Notes: a model not told the origin generated them from the letters alone. DNA of 35,048 nucleotides from an uncultured Peptococcaceae bacterium (GCA_937988745.1 CALKAR010000124.1:1-35048); one strand, 5' to 3'; shown: positions 14,000 through 22,775, numbered from the stretch's first letter. A program made the numbers and translations.

Positions 14000-15342
14000 C
14001 TCTCTGCTCTCCTCGGAAGACCTCGCATTGGGCTTTCAGATTTCTGAAGGCCCTTTAATTTTGGCAGCATCAACGCAAAGACCAAGGCTTCGGTTACGGG
14101 GAATGTCAGCCAGATACCTGTGACTCCCCAGATTTCTGAAAGCAGAAGCGCCAGGGGTATAATCAAAGCAAATCCGCGCAGGATGGAAATCGCAAAGCCC
14201 AGCCGCGGCTGTTCCACAGCACTAAAGTAGATTGAAAGGAACACATTGAGACCTGCAAACAAAAATCCAATGAAATAAATGCGCAGCCCCTTCGCCGCAA
14301 TTGCAGTGAAGAGTGGATTACTATCTCCGTTAAACATGTCAGCAATTGGGGTTCCAAAGATCATGATTACAGCGATTACAGCGGCAGCCACCGCTGATGA
14401 CAGTACAACCGAGTATTTCAGCAGGCGGTTTACGTTGTCATTCCGGCCGGCACCATAATTACTGCTCACAAGAGGTTGTACCCCCTGTCCGATGCCAGTA
14501 AAGACCGCGACAGTAATCAATGAGAGGTTGGCAACGACCCCGTAGGCAGCCACGGTAATGTTGCCTCCCAGCTGGACGAGGCGAAGGTTGAAGACAATCA
14601 ACACGATACCAGAAGCCAGCTCTGTTACCATCGATGAGACCCCAAGGGCACAGATATGTCCGTAGAGCCGGAGCGGGGTACTGAGTCTCTGCAGGCGGAA
14701 TTTGTTTTTCCCTTTAATAAAATAGGGGGACATAACCGCGAGACCGATTACCGACGCCAAACCTGTGGCGAAAGCGGCGCCGAACATACCCATCTGCAGA
14801 GGGAAGATGAAGATGTAGTCCAGGACGATGTTTGATAGGCTGCTCACTACCATACCAGCCATCGCAGTCCGCGGGCTGCCATCATTTCGAATAAAGGCTG
14901 TCAAGATACTGCTCAAAATAAATGCCGGAGCAAAGCAGAGAACGGTTCGCAGATAAACTGTGGTCATAGCCAGCGTATCTTCGTTACCACCGAGAAGCAT
15001 GGCAAGGGGCTCGGCCCAAAAAACGCCGATCAGTACATAGATGAAACCAACAGCCAAGCCTAAGCGTACAACTGCCGTAAAAGTGCGGTTCCCTTCTGTT
15101 TCGCTGCCAGTACGGGACCTTTCGATACTGTAGCGCGTAGCACCCCCAATACCCAGCATCAAAGCAATTCCATAGATAAAACTGTATACTGAGATGGCCA
15201 AGTTCAGCGATGCTAATCCAGCTGCACCCAGACCATTGGCGACAAAATAGGTGTCTGCCAAGATGTACACCGAGAGGGCAAGCATGCTGAGGACGTTGAG
15301 CGAAACATATTTTCCGAAGTCGGCGAGCAGTTCTTTCCTCAT
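13996..15342 (-). CDS. MATE family multidrug efflux transporter
   Basis: A 448-residue integral membrane antiporter of the MATE (NorM/MepA-like, MatE) family with about 12 membrane helices in two related halves. Recognisable MATE pieces are the first helix region ending ILADTYFVANGLGAAGLASLNLA, the turn AFIRNDGSPRTAMAGMVVSSLSNIVLDYIFIF, and the second half GIGQGVQPLVSSNYGAGR. It should expel cationic drugs or metabolites using a Na+ or H+ gradient. GGAGG lies 6 nt before the ATG. A leader of about 130 nt contains an attenuator-like terminator, and the promoter carries an inverted repeat, so expression looks tightly controlled. The 3' end overlaps the convergent chemoreceptor gene by 4 nt, with no terminator between them. 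Confidence 0.92.
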   Translation of the reverse strand: MRKELLADFGKYVSLNVLSMLALSVYILADTYFVANGLGAAGLASLNLAISVYSFIYGIALMLGIGGATRYSIERSRTGSETEGNRTFTAVVRLGLAVGFIYVLIGVFWAEPLAMLLGGNEDTLAMTTVYLRTVLCFAPAFILSSILTAFIRNDGSPRTAMAGMVVSSLSNIVLDYIFIFPLQMGMFGAAFATGLASVIGLAVMSPYFIKGKNKFRLQRLSTPLRLYGHICALGVSSMVTELASGIVLIVFNLRLVQLGGNITVAAYGVVANLSLITVAVFTGIGQGVQPLVSSNYGAGRNDNVNRLLKYSVVLSSAVAAAVIAVIMIFGTPIADMFNGDSNPLFTAIAAKGLRIYFIGFLFAGLNVFLSIYFSAVEQPRLGFAISILRGFALIIPLALLLSEIWGVTGIWLTFPVTEALVFALMLPKLKGLQKSESPMRGLPRRAES

Positions 15343-15373
15343 CTTCTACCTCCAGAATAATTTTAGCCTGCAT

Positions 15374-15427
15374 AAAAAAAGCGCCTGCACACACTCCTTC
15401 TAAGACCTAATGGAGTGAGCCAGACAC
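15374..15427 (-). terminator. Attenuator-like terminator in the MATE leader
   Basis: On the minus strand a two-part stem (+ strand 15381-15387 with 15421-15427, including G-U pairs; 15392-15397 with 15412-15417, six perfect pairs) is followed by seven T (A-run 15374-15380). It sits between the MATE promoter and the start codon. The G-U pairs form only in minus-strand RNA, which supports function in that direction. Confidence 0.65.
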
Positions 15428-15474
15428 TTCCCCCGCCTACCCGGTGGCAGACGGTAGTAATCAAAGAAATTATC
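15428..15474 (-). promoter_or_regulatory. Structured leader 5' of the MATE attenuator, possible aptamer
   Basis: The transcribed segment between the predicted MATE start (near 15474) and the terminator is G/C-rich. It can form CTACC (15437-15441) / GGTAG (15453-15457) and an alternative GCC/GGC helix. It does not match a riboswitch class I can recall in full. A ligand- or translation-controlled switch is an inference from its position. Confidence 0.35.
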
Positions 15475-15509
15475 GTCATTAGAATATCAAAAACGATAAT
15501 AACTGTCAA
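15469..15509 (-). promoter_or_regulatory. Promoter and inverted-repeat operator of the MATE gene
   Basis: On the minus strand, TTGACA (15509-15504), a 17-nt spacer and TATTCT (15486-15481). The perfect 8-nt inverted repeat ATTATCGT (15469-15476) / ACGATAAT (15493-15500) covers the -10 and the start site, as expected for a repressor. No regulator gene is next to it. Confidence 0.65.
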
Positions 15510-15520
15510 TGGAACTCCTA

Positions 15521-15549
15521 TTGACACCTGCATGTTCCCATGTCACAAT
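15521..15549 (+). promoter_or_regulatory. Promoter of the second chemoreceptor gene
   Basis: TTGACA (15521-15526), a 17-nt spacer and CACAAT (15544-15549), then AAAA. It is nearly the same as the promoter at 12717-12745. Confidence 0.6.
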
Positions 15550-15614
15550 AAAAGCACAATGGAATATGAATGAGAATTTTGCGAATCTGTCACAGCCACA
15601 AGGGGGGCTCTACC

Positions 15615-17534
15615 GTGGCAAAGAGCAGGTCGTTGTTGGCGAGGATGAGCAGTATCAGGTTTAGGTTGATTGTTGTACCTCTACTGCTCTTGTCTTTGGC
15701 GATTGGTGTATTAGGCATCGTGATCTTTGGATTTGTGCGGACTGCTATGCTCAAAGGTATGCAGGGTTTAGGAATGGATTTGGCCGCCCAGGCTGTGCAC
15801 CGTTTAGCAGATAACGCTGCTGCTCTAAATGAAGTTGAATCTGCGCTGGCACATATTCTTTTGCTCATAGGGCGCATAGCCGCTGCCAATGGCGATTCGA
15901 TCAGCAACGACTATTTAGCGCGCCTTGCTGATACCATGTCGGTCGATGTTATCTATTGGTACAACCGTAATCTGGAGATTGTTGCATCCTCTACTGGTGA
16001 GCATTTGGGCTGGGTGGCCCCGGCAGACCATCCTGTGGCCCAATTTTTTGCTTCTGGGCAAAATGAGTTGGTGGAAGATGTCAGGCAGGATACTACTTCT
16101 GACCAATACTACAAATATGCCTATGTCAGAAGTCCCCAAGGCGAAATGGTGCAGGTTGGCATAGCGGCTGATATCGTTAATCAGCTGAAAGAACAGTTCA
16201 GCATTCAGTACTTAGTTGAAGAATTGGCGTCCACAGAAGCGATTGTCTATGCGCTGTTTGTGGATCGGAACCAGATTGCACTGGCACACAGCAGCCCCGA
16301 CCGAATTGGTATGCTGTTTGAGGATGAGGGAAGCGCGGCTGCCGCAGTGCGCGGTGAAAGTTACACCACAGAGTATTACTACGAACCTACAGGTGAGCGC
16401 GCTTTTGACGTTTCCCTTCCGGTGGTGCTCGATGGTGAACATATTGGTGCTTTGAAAATCGGGCTTTCGCTGGAAGAAGTGCTGACTGGGATTCGCAATA
16501 CTCTAATTCTAATTGTGGTTATCGGTGGTGCAGCTTTCGTAGTGATCGGCAGCTTGTTGGTTAGGCTATCAATGCAGATAGTGAACAGTCTCCATACTAC
16601 TCAGACACATCTGGGGTCTTTGGCACAGGGAGACTTTACCCAAGAAGTACCGGCTAATTACTTAGCAAGAACTGATGAATTTGGAGAAATGGCTCGGGCA
16701 TTGGCCAATATGCAGACTTCTGTGAAGGATGTCTTGGATGAAGTAACGGAAGCATCTTTGGAAATCGCCGGGACAAGCCAAGAGTTGTCTGCCTCGACCG
16801 AGGAAACCAGTGCTTCGATCGAGCAAGTGGCCAGCACCAGCAATCAATTTGCTTCAACTGTGCAGCAGATGAGTGACAACTCTCAAGCTATGGTTCAATC
16901 AGCTAATCAGATTCGTTCTGCCACAACGCGGGGCAGTGGAGCGGTGCAGGAAATTGTCACCAGTACTGCTGAACTGAAATCAGTCATTTTAGGAATGGCT
17001 GATGCAGTCGAGAGCCTAGGTCAGCAATCACGGGAAATCAGTGAGATTGTTGAAGTAATAACTTCGATTGCGGAGCAGACAAATCTCTTGGCGCTGAACG
17101 CAGCTATTGAAGCTGCCCGGGCTGGTGAACACGGGCGGGGATTTGCTGTTGTTGCAGAAGAAGTACGCAAGCTGGCTGAGCAGTCCGCTGCCTCTACAAC
17201 CCGGATTATTGAGCTGATTCACAGCATGCAGGAAGAAACGCAGCGTACTATCTCCGGCATCAATCACACTGCCGAGCAGGCTGAAAGAAATGCGGCCGTT
17301 GTAGACGAAACAGGCCGCCTCATGCAGGAGATTATCGCATCGGTAGACAGCATAATCGCTCAAATAGACGAACTGTCTGAAGGAATTAAAGAAATTAATT
17401 TCGGCAGCCAGGAGCTTGCTTCAACCACCGAAGAACAATCCGCATCGATCGAAACCATCGCCACCTCGGCACAGAATCTGAGCGATATGGCCGGCCATCT
17501 GCAGGGTTTAGTAGGCAAATTCAGACTCCGCTAG
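15615..17534 (+). CDS. Methyl-accepting chemotaxis protein with extracellular Cache-like sensor
   Basis: About 639 residues. The first membrane helix lies near 15-40. A large outer domain of about 250 residues has Cache-like strands (DVIYWYNRNLEIVASS, YKYAYVRSPQGEMVQVGIA, AIVYALFVDRNQIALAHS, FDVSLPVVLDGEHIGALKIGLS), suggesting a double Cache arrangement. The second helix (NTLILIVVIGGAAFVVIGSLLV), a HAMP domain and the coiled-coil signalling domain follow. The tip EIAEQTNLLALNAAIEAARAGE is read here as SIAEQTNLLALNAAIE, and KLAEQSA is also present. The GTG at 15615 has AGGGGGG about 7 nt upstream; the ATG at 15570 lies before that site. The signalling part closely matches the receptor at 12800-13999. 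The ligand is unknown; small organic acids or amino acids are common for this fold. Confidence 0.9.
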   Translation: MAKSRSLLARMSSIRFRLIVVPLLLLSLAIGVLGIVIFGFVRTAMLKGMQGLGMDLAAQAVHRLADNAAALNEVESALAHILLLIGRIAAANGDSISNDYLARLADTMSVDVIYWYNRNLEIVASSTGEHLGWVAPADHPVAQFFASGQNELVEDVRQDTTSDQYYKYAYVRSPQGEMVQVGIAADIVNQLKEQFSIQYLVEELASTEAIVYALFVDRNQIALAHSSPDRIGMLFEDEGSAAAAVRGESYTTEYYYEPTGERAFDVSLPVVLDGEHIGALKIGLSLEEVLTGIRNTLILIVVIGGAAFVVIGSLLVRLSMQIVNSLHTTQTHLGSLAQGDFTQEVPANYLARTDEFGEMARALANMQTSVKDVLDEVTEASLEIAGTSQELSASTEETSASIEQVASTSNQFASTVQQMSDNSQAMVQSANQIRSATTRGSGAVQEIVTSTAELKSVILGMADAVESLGQQSREISEIVEVITSIAEQTNLLALNAAIEAARAGEHGRGFAVVAEEVRKLAEQSAASTTRIIELIHSMQEETQRTISGINHTAEQAERNAAVVDETGRLMQEIIASVDSIIAQIDELSEGIKEINFGSQELASTTEEQSASIETIATSAQNLSDMAGHLQGLVGKFRLR

Positions 17535-17535
17535 A

Positions 17536-17578
17536 AAAAATCCCTACCTGGTAATGCTTGTTCCAGGTAGGGATTTTT
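17536..17578. terminator. Bidirectional terminator
   Basis: A perfect 16-bp inverted repeat, AAAAATCCCTACCTGG (17536-17551) and its inverse (17563-17578), with A-tract and T-tract at either end. It can stop both the chemoreceptor gene (+) and the mannosidase gene (-). Confidence 0.85.
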
Positions 17579-17587
17579 GTGCTTTAG

Positions 17588-20500
17588 TTAGGCGTCCTTA
17601 GTTATGTTCAGGCTGAAGGTCTTGATTTCATACGGATTGAGTGTGAACTCGATCGGCTCTTGGTTTACAGGGCCTTCCGGTTTTTCCATCAAGTTGACTT
17701 CCTGCCAATCTACGATTTCGTAATCACTTGTAAGATTTGCCTGGCAGGTTTGGCCGCTGAATTCGTGCAGCCTCACAACTACACGGTTGCCATCTTCAGA
17801 CTTTTTCACAGCATCGATCATCACGTTCGGTGCATCGACCTTGAGGAAGCTGAGTTCGTTCGCTTCAGGCTTGCCTGCACTGAAAGTAAGCGGATTATTG
17901 AGGTGCCAAGCTTCTTGAACAGTGCGGCCTTCGTACCAATCTGCTGCATGGGGCAGGAGACTGTAAGTGAACTCATGGCGGCCCTGATCAGCCATATAGT
18001 CTGGATGGACAGCCGACTTAATTAGGGACAAGCGCAGTACGTTGTTCTTGATGTCATAGCCGTACTTGCAGTCGTTGAGGAGGCTTACTCCATATCCTCT
18101 TTCCGACAGGTCAGCCCACTGATGGCCTACAGTCTCGAACCGAGCCCAATCCCAGCTGGTATTCCAGTGGGTAGGCCGTTTGACGTTCCCAAACTGAATG
18201 TCGTAGGTGGCCTCTGTGGAACGGATATCTACTGGGAAAGCGACCTTCAAGAGCTGCTGTTTTTCGTGCCAGTCAACTGTGGTGCGGAAGTCGATTCTCC
18301 GTGTAACAGCAGAGAGGACCATATCCTGAGTGATAGTGGAGTTCCTGTAATTCCACTTAAAGCGGATTACAGCCTCGAGAGGGCCTTCTGCCACTACCGA
18401 TACATCTACTAAATCATCGACCACTCGCATCTTTTCCTGATAGTAAATGTCAATGTCCCACGCATCGTGAGCCATGGGCTTGTCTTCGAAGACCTGGAGC
18501 ACATTGCCCAGCTCTCCTGCAGCGAGCACCTGCCGGTTGTTTTCCCGATCAAAAATCGAAGAAAGCTGACCCTTCTCGTTCCAGGTAATCTCGTAGAACG
18601 GTGTGGTGATGCTGTTCTCTGCCACAGCGAATGGTTTTTCGGCTGATTCTGCTGTTTCAGCACTGGATTCGAAGCGGATCACTTTGTATCCCATGGAAGG
18701 GATGTTGGTGACGTAGACAATCCAGTTGTCGTTCTGGCGCTGAGCTTGAAGCGCATTACCGCTGTGATCTACCCACTGACCGGTTTCCCCTGTATCTGAG
18801 ACGGGAATAGTAACCACATCGTCACGAGTCCAGGGAGCAGAGTTAAAGATTGTAAAGGTGTTCTGCGCTTCGTCTACGAGAGCGTCGCTGGCGCCTTCCC
18901 AAGCCTTCACAGCAATTGCTTCGCTTTCTGCATACTCTACAGTACTGTCTTCGTAGACTTCTCGAATCGATGACCCAGGAATAATGTCATGGAACTGGTT
19001 GCGCAGAATAATCTTCCAACCCTCATTGATTTCCTCTTGAGGATAGAGATCCCAAGAACCCTTGGTGATGCTGCCCAAGGTGTTGAGCCATTCGGTCTCA
19101 CGGTACAAGAGCTCCAGCTTGCGGTTCATCTTCTTGTTGTATGCCTGGCTGGTGTAGGTACCCCGATGGTATTCGAGATACAGCTCGCCGTCCCAAGTGT
19201 GTACATACTGATCGGTCTCAGCAACAGCTTTGTGGAGCTTTTCGAAGTAATCACCGGCCCGTGATGTCTTCACATGCGGAAGCCCAGGCATCTTGTCTAA
19301 GCGGCGGCGCATCTCCAGCATGTCGCGGTTTACACCGCCACCGCCATCGCCGTAACCGTAGGACAGGAGAATATCCTTATTGAAGTCCTTGTTGCGGTAT
19401 GCTTGCCAGCTTCCCAAGACGGTGCCAGCGCGGATATCACCGTTGTATGTGTAGAACCAGCCATCAGGATTTACATCAGTGGTAGTGATGAAATGGGTGA
19501 GGATTTCGGTTCCGTCAATCCCACGCCACATAAAGGTGTCATGTGGCATCCTATTATATTGGTTCCAGCTGATCTTGGTGGTCATGAAAGTGTTCAGGCC
19601 AGACTTCTTCAGAATCTGCGGCAGGGCCCAGCTGTATCCGAATACATCAGGCAGCCAGAGGTATGTGCAGTCTACCCCGAATTCATTCTTCATGAAGCGT
19701 GTGCCAAAGAGGATTTGTCTGACCAATGACTCACCTGAAGTTAGGTTACAGTCGGTCTCAACCCACATGCCGCCATCAGCTTCCCAGCGCCGTTCGGCAA
19801 CCAGCTCTTTAATCTTGGCATAGATCTCAGGATAATCGTTCTTGATGTATTCGTATAGCTGAGGCTGCGCTTGCTGGAAGATATATTCAGGATACAGTTC
19901 CATCAAGCGGATGACAGTGGAGAAGGAACGAGCAACCTTCTCACGGGTATGTTTAAGACGCCACAGCCAAGCCACGTCTATATGGGTATGGCCTACGCAG
20001 TGGACTGTTACAGCATGGTGCTTTTCAATCTTTTCTAGATCTTTCTTGAGCTGTTCATTAGCGAGAGCAACAGTCTGGTAGAACTCATCGGAACCAGGCT
20101 CCGCATAGTCGATGAGCCTATAGCAGCGGTTTAGAGCACTCAATAGATCATGGCGCTCAGGCTTTTCTTCTTCAAGCACAGCAACTGTTTGCAGAACAGC
20201 TCTGCCCCAATAGAAGAAATCATCTACGTCTTCATCGAGCCAGCACAGTTCAGCGGTTCTGATCTTGTACTCCTGCTCTACAGGGCGGCCGCCGCCGTTT
20301 AGCCCTGACCAGAGACGGATCTGTACCAAGATTTTGGTTCCTGCCAGTTCGGCTGGGAGGAAAACTTCCTGGTGGTTAGAGTCTACCCCTTGGTAAGGTT
20401 TACCGTTTAAGTAGAGCAGCGATTCAAAACCGGAGTTATTGCCACCGCCAGTACGACCGAGATCGAGGCGGAGGAGGACTTTCTTGTCTTTCCACTCAGC

Positions 20501-20725
20501 GGGGATTTCGAATTCTGCCGCCAGCCAGGCATACTTGTCCCAGCCCTGCCAGCGGTCACCTAGGGAAATCTGACCCCAGCTGTCATCGAGTGCTGGTGGG
20601 CGAGCTCCCACTTCTCCTTCTTCATCTTCTAGAAAGGCAAAGCTCTTAATTGGCCGTGCCTCACGATAGCGCAATCGATACATATCAGCGATGCGCTGCT
20701 TAAGTTTTTCTTCGGTATAGAACAA
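17588..20725 (-). CDS. Alpha-mannosidase, glycoside hydrolase family 38
   Basis: A 1045-residue cytoplasmic enzyme releasing mannose from alpha-mannosides or N-glycan fragments. An N-terminal beta domain (about 1-235) resembles that of bacterial and Ams1-type GH38 enzymes. The catalytic domain opens with GHTHIDVAWLWR, in which His246/His248 and Asp250 surround the zinc site. GGMWVETDCN follows, and the nucleophile is Asp360 in WLPDVFGYSWALPQ. The middle helical domain (FHDIIPGSSI, a conserved GH38 piece with metal-site His) and the C-terminal beta domains (about 680-1045) complete it. No signal peptide is seen, so substrates must be imported. The TTG start has GGGAG 9 nt upstream. A TATACT (+ strand 20774-20779 read in reverse) may be its -10, but the -35 is poor. 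It is a single-gene unit. Confidence 0.93.
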   Translation of the reverse strand: MFYTEEKLKQRIADMYRLRYREARPIKSFAFLEDEEGEVGARPPALDDSWGQISLGDRWQGWDKYAWLAAEFEIPAEWKDKKVLLRLDLGRTGGGNNSGFESLLYLNGKPYQGVDSNHQEVFLPAELAGTKILVQIRLWSGLNGGGRPVEQEYKIRTAELCWLDEDVDDFFYWGRAVLQTVAVLEEEKPERHDLLSALNRCYRLIDYAEPGSDEFYQTVALANEQLKKDLEKIEKHHAVTVHCVGHTHIDVAWLWRLKHTREKVARSFSTVIRLMELYPEYIFQQAQPQLYEYIKNDYPEIYAKIKELVAERRWEADGGMWVETDCNLTSGESLVRQILFGTRFMKNEFGVDCTYLWLPDVFGYSWALPQILKKSGLNTFMTTKISWNQYNRMPHDTFMWRGIDGTEILTHFITTTDVNPDGWFYTYNGDIRAGTVLGSWQAYRNKDFNKDILLSYGYGDGGGGVNRDMLEMRRRLDKMPGLPHVKTSRAGDYFEKLHKAVAETDQYVHTWDGELYLEYHRGTYTSQAYNKKMNRKLELLYRETEWLNTLGSITKGSWDLYPQEEINEGWKIILRNQFHDIIPGSSIREVYEDSTVEYAESEAIAVKAWEGASDALVDEAQNTFTIFNSAPWTRDDVVTIPVSDTGETGQWVDHSGNALQAQRQNDNWIVYVTNIPSMGYKVIRFESSAETAESAEKPFAVAENSITTPFYEITWNEKGQLSSIFDRENNRQVLAAGELGNVLQVFEDKPMAHDAWDIDIYYQEKMRVVDDLVDVSVVAEGPLEAVIRFKWNYRNSTITQDMVLSAVTRRIDFRTTVDWHEKQQLLKVAFPVDIRSTEATYDIQFGNVKRPTHWNTSWDWARFETVGHQWADLSERGYGVSLLNDCKYGYDIKNNVLRLSLIKSAVHPDYMADQGRHEFTYSLLPHAADWYEGRTVQEAWHLNNPLTFSAGKPEANELSFLKVDAPNVMIDAVKKSEDGNRVVVRLHEFSGQTCQANLTSDYEIVDWQEVNLMEKPEGPVNQEPIEFTLNPYEIKTFSLNITKDA

Positions 20726-20840
20726 CTATGTCGACTCCCTTCGAGTAAGTGGTACCATTGGTTGTCCTTGTCTAGTATACACATTCTTGGCCATTCTTGC
20801 TAGATAAGGCGAAAGATTCTCAGAAAGAAACTAAATGGCG

Positions 20841-20875
20841 CAACTAACATTAACATATCCTGTCCGCGTTAGTTG
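20841..20875 (+). repeat. Inverted repeat upstream of the XRE-AbrB/ABC operon
   Basis: A perfect 8-nt inverted repeat, CAACTAAC (20841-20848) / GTTAGTTG (20868-20875), with a 19-nt spacer, about 50 nt before the regulator's start. It may be the regulator's operator. No clear -35/-10 pair was found; TAAGAT at 20900-20905 is the best -10. Confidence 0.5.
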
Positions 20876-20927
20876 GTGTTGTTATGGAAGAGTTCAATGT
20901 AAGATAGGGTTAGGAGGTATGAAAAGT

Positions 20928-21386
20928 ATGATTAATAAGAAGAGCAACATTGCCGCTAATCTGAGGCATTTGCGGAATATAAATCGTTTGACCCAAGAAG
21001 AAGTGGCGGAACGCATTGGGGTATCTCGGCAAGCAGTGGCCAAGTGGGAAAGCGGAGACTCTCTACCGGACATCATCAACTGTGAAGCGCTGGCGGATCT
21101 ATACGATGTCTCGCTGAACGACTTGGTCCGCTATGATCCTGAACAGACTGGTTTTCCCATACCCCCGAAGAATAAGCATCTGTTTGGTGTTGTTACCTTG
21201 GGAGAGCGGGGGCAGATTGTGCTTCCAAAAAAGGCTCGCGATACCCTCAATCTAAAGCCCGGAGATACCTTAGTTGTTCTGGGCGATACTAGTCCTACCA
21301 CTCGGGGGCTAGCCTTGATCGACAGTGACACTTTCTTAATGATGACAGGACAAGCCGTAGAACAGATCTTTTTCAAAGGAGACTGA
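20928..21386 (+). CDS. XRE-type HTH regulator with AbrB-like C-terminal domain
   Basis: A 152-residue DNA-binding protein. Residues 9-63 are an HTH_3/XRE domain (LTQEEVAERIGVSRQAVAKWESG...LADLYDVSLNDLV). Residues about 85-130 are a SpoVT/AbrB-like swapped-hairpin domain (VTLGERGQIVLPKKARDTLNLKPGDTLVVLGD). Two DNA-binding folds in one chain are a recurrent design in Firmicutes regulators beside ABC transporters. The ATG at 20928 has AGGAGG 10 nt upstream; the ATG at 20919 is too close to that site. The ABC ATPase gene starts 5 nt after its stop, so it likely controls this operon. Confidence 0.88.
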   Translation: MINKKSNIAANLRHLRNINRLTQEEVAERIGVSRQAVAKWESGDSLPDIINCEALADLYDVSLNDLVRYDPEQTGFPIPPKNKHLFGVVTLGERGQIVLPKKARDTLNLKPGDTLVVLGDTSPTTRGLALIDSDTFLMMTGQAVEQIFFKGD

Positions 21387-21391
21387 GGAAT

Positions 21392-22132
21392 ATGTTGGTT
21401 GTAAAGAACCTAAGCAAGCGCTATCCAGGCTTTCTATTAGATAATGTAAGTTTTCGCTTAAAGCCGGGGAGGATTATGGGCCTGATCGGAAAAAATGGAG
21501 CAGGCAAAACTACTACGCTTAAGTCTATCCTCAACTTAGTCCAGCCGGATGCAGGTACGGTAACAATGTTCGGCCGAGACTTCTACGCCAATGAAGAAAC
21601 CTGTAAACAGCAGATTGGTGTTGTTCTTGGTGGAATTGATTTCTACAATCACAAGAAGCTCTCGCATATCACTGCAGTGACCAAGCGATTCTATCAGGAA
21701 TGGGATGAAGAAGCTTACCAGAAATATCTAGAGATGTTTGCTCTCAATCCAGAGAAGCGCGTTAAGGAGCTGTCCGCTGGTATGAAGGTGAAGTTTATGG
21801 TTGCCTTGGCTCTGTCTCATAACGCGAAATTGCTGATCTTTGACGAGCCTACGAGCGGCTTAGACCCTGTATCGCGGGATGATCTCCTAAACCTATTCCG
21901 CCAGCTGGTTAGGGATGGCAGCCGGAGCATCCTATATTCCACCCATATCACATCGGATCTCGAAAAATGCGCCGATGATATTACTTACATCAAAGATGGC
22001 CAACTACTGCGGAGTGCGGAAAAAGCACAGTTTATCGAGTCTTTCCAGTATCTCAAGGAGCCTGGTGAAGAGGGGCAGTTGACCCTTGAAGAAATCATGA
22101 TCCGCACTGAAAGGAGGACCTATGATGTTTAA
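21392..22132 (+). CDS. ABC transporter ATP-binding protein
   Basis: A 246-residue cytoplasmic ATPase of the ABC-2 (BcrA/YtrB-like) type. It shows Walker A GKNGAGKTT, a Q-loop region IGVVLGG in which the usual Gln is not obvious, the signature LSAGM, Walker B LLIFDEPTSGLDP with catalytic Glu, and a switch His in YSTHITSDLEKCAD. The signature LSAGM in place of LSGGQ is common in this subfamily. It should pair with the permease that overlaps its 3' end. The substrate is unknown; bacteriocin or envelope-stress export is typical for operons led by such regulators. Confidence 0.92.
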   Translation: MLVVKNLSKRYPGFLLDNVSFRLKPGRIMGLIGKNGAGKTTTLKSILNLVQPDAGTVTMFGRDFYANEETCKQQIGVVLGGIDFYNHKKLSHITAVTKRFYQEWDEEAYQKYLEMFALNPEKRVKELSAGMKVKFMVALALSHNAKLLIFDEPTSGLDPVSRDDLLNLFRQLVRDGSRSILYSTHITSDLEKCADDITYIKDGQLLRSAEKAQFIESFQYLKEPGEEGQLTLEEIMIRTERRTYDV

Positions 22133-22766
22133 TCTTCTCTATAAAGAACTGCGTCTAGCGGCTCATCCTAACCTTTTCATCTTTACACTGCTCGGTGCCT
22201 TAGTGATTGTACCAGCCTATCCATATGGTATGGTCTTTATCTTTGGCTGCCTGGCGCCTTACATTACAATGATGTATGGCCGAGAAACAAACGACATCTA
22301 CTACTCTGCGCTACTGCCTGTGCCAAAGCGCGATGTAGTTAAGGCGAAATGTCTCCTATTTGTAACTGCTCAGATAGCTCAGGTGCTCATTTCTCTGCCC
22401 TTCGCCGTTCTGCGAGTACACGTTCTCCCTAATGGGAACCCGGCAGGCATTGAAGCGAATGTGGCGTACTACGGCTTTGGCTTCATTATATATGCGTTGT
22501 TTAACTTCATTTTTCTTACTGAGTTCTTTAAGACAGCGTACAAGGCAGGACGCGCTTTTCTGTTGGCCATGATTCCAGCTGTCTTCGTAATGACGGTGAT
22601 GGAAGTGCTATCACATATCCCTCAGTTTGCCTGGCTGGACAGTGTTCAAACAACAGCGCTTGTACGTCAGCTTCCGATCTTGCTTGTTGGAGTGGTGGTC
22701 TATATCGTAGCTAATATCTTTGCTTATCAGATTGCAGCTCGCCGCTTTGAAGAGGTGGATCTATAA
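22125..22766 (+). CDS. ABC-2 type transporter permease
   Basis: A 213-residue membrane protein with about six helices, resembling the ABC2_membrane_5 family. The N-terminus MFNLLYKELRLAAHPNLFIFTLLGAL and the segment YYSALLPVPKRDVVKAKCLL (coupling region) are typical of it. AGGAGG (22112-22117) lies 7 nt before the ATG at 22125; the ATG at 22122 is also possible. The gene overlaps the ATPase gene by 8 nt, so translation is coupled. No terminator follows; the next gene begins after 85 nt containing long inverted repeats. Confidence 0.88.
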   Translation: MFNLLYKELRLAAHPNLFIFTLLGALVIVPAYPYGMVFIFGCLAPYITMMYGRETNDIYYSALLPVPKRDVVKAKCLLFVTAQIAQVLISLPFAVLRVHVLPNGNPAGIEANVAYYGFGFIIYALFNFIFLTEFFKTAYKAGRAFLLAMIPAVFVMTVMEVLSHIPQFAWLDSVQTTALVRQLPILLVGVVVYIVANIFAYQIAARRFEEVDL

Positions 22767-22775
22767 GATAATCTG

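Noticed and set aside
15381..15460. tRNA or known riboswitch in the MATE leader
   Set aside because: No cloverleaf or T-loop pattern. The conserved cores of guanidine-I/II/III, ZTP, TPP, SAM, cobalamin and preQ1 switches were not found by eye.
20726..20834. Promoter of the mannosidase with TATACT at 20774-20779 (minus)
   Set aside because: No acceptable -35 at 16-18 nt. TGGTACCA nearby is a short palindrome too weak to call an operator.
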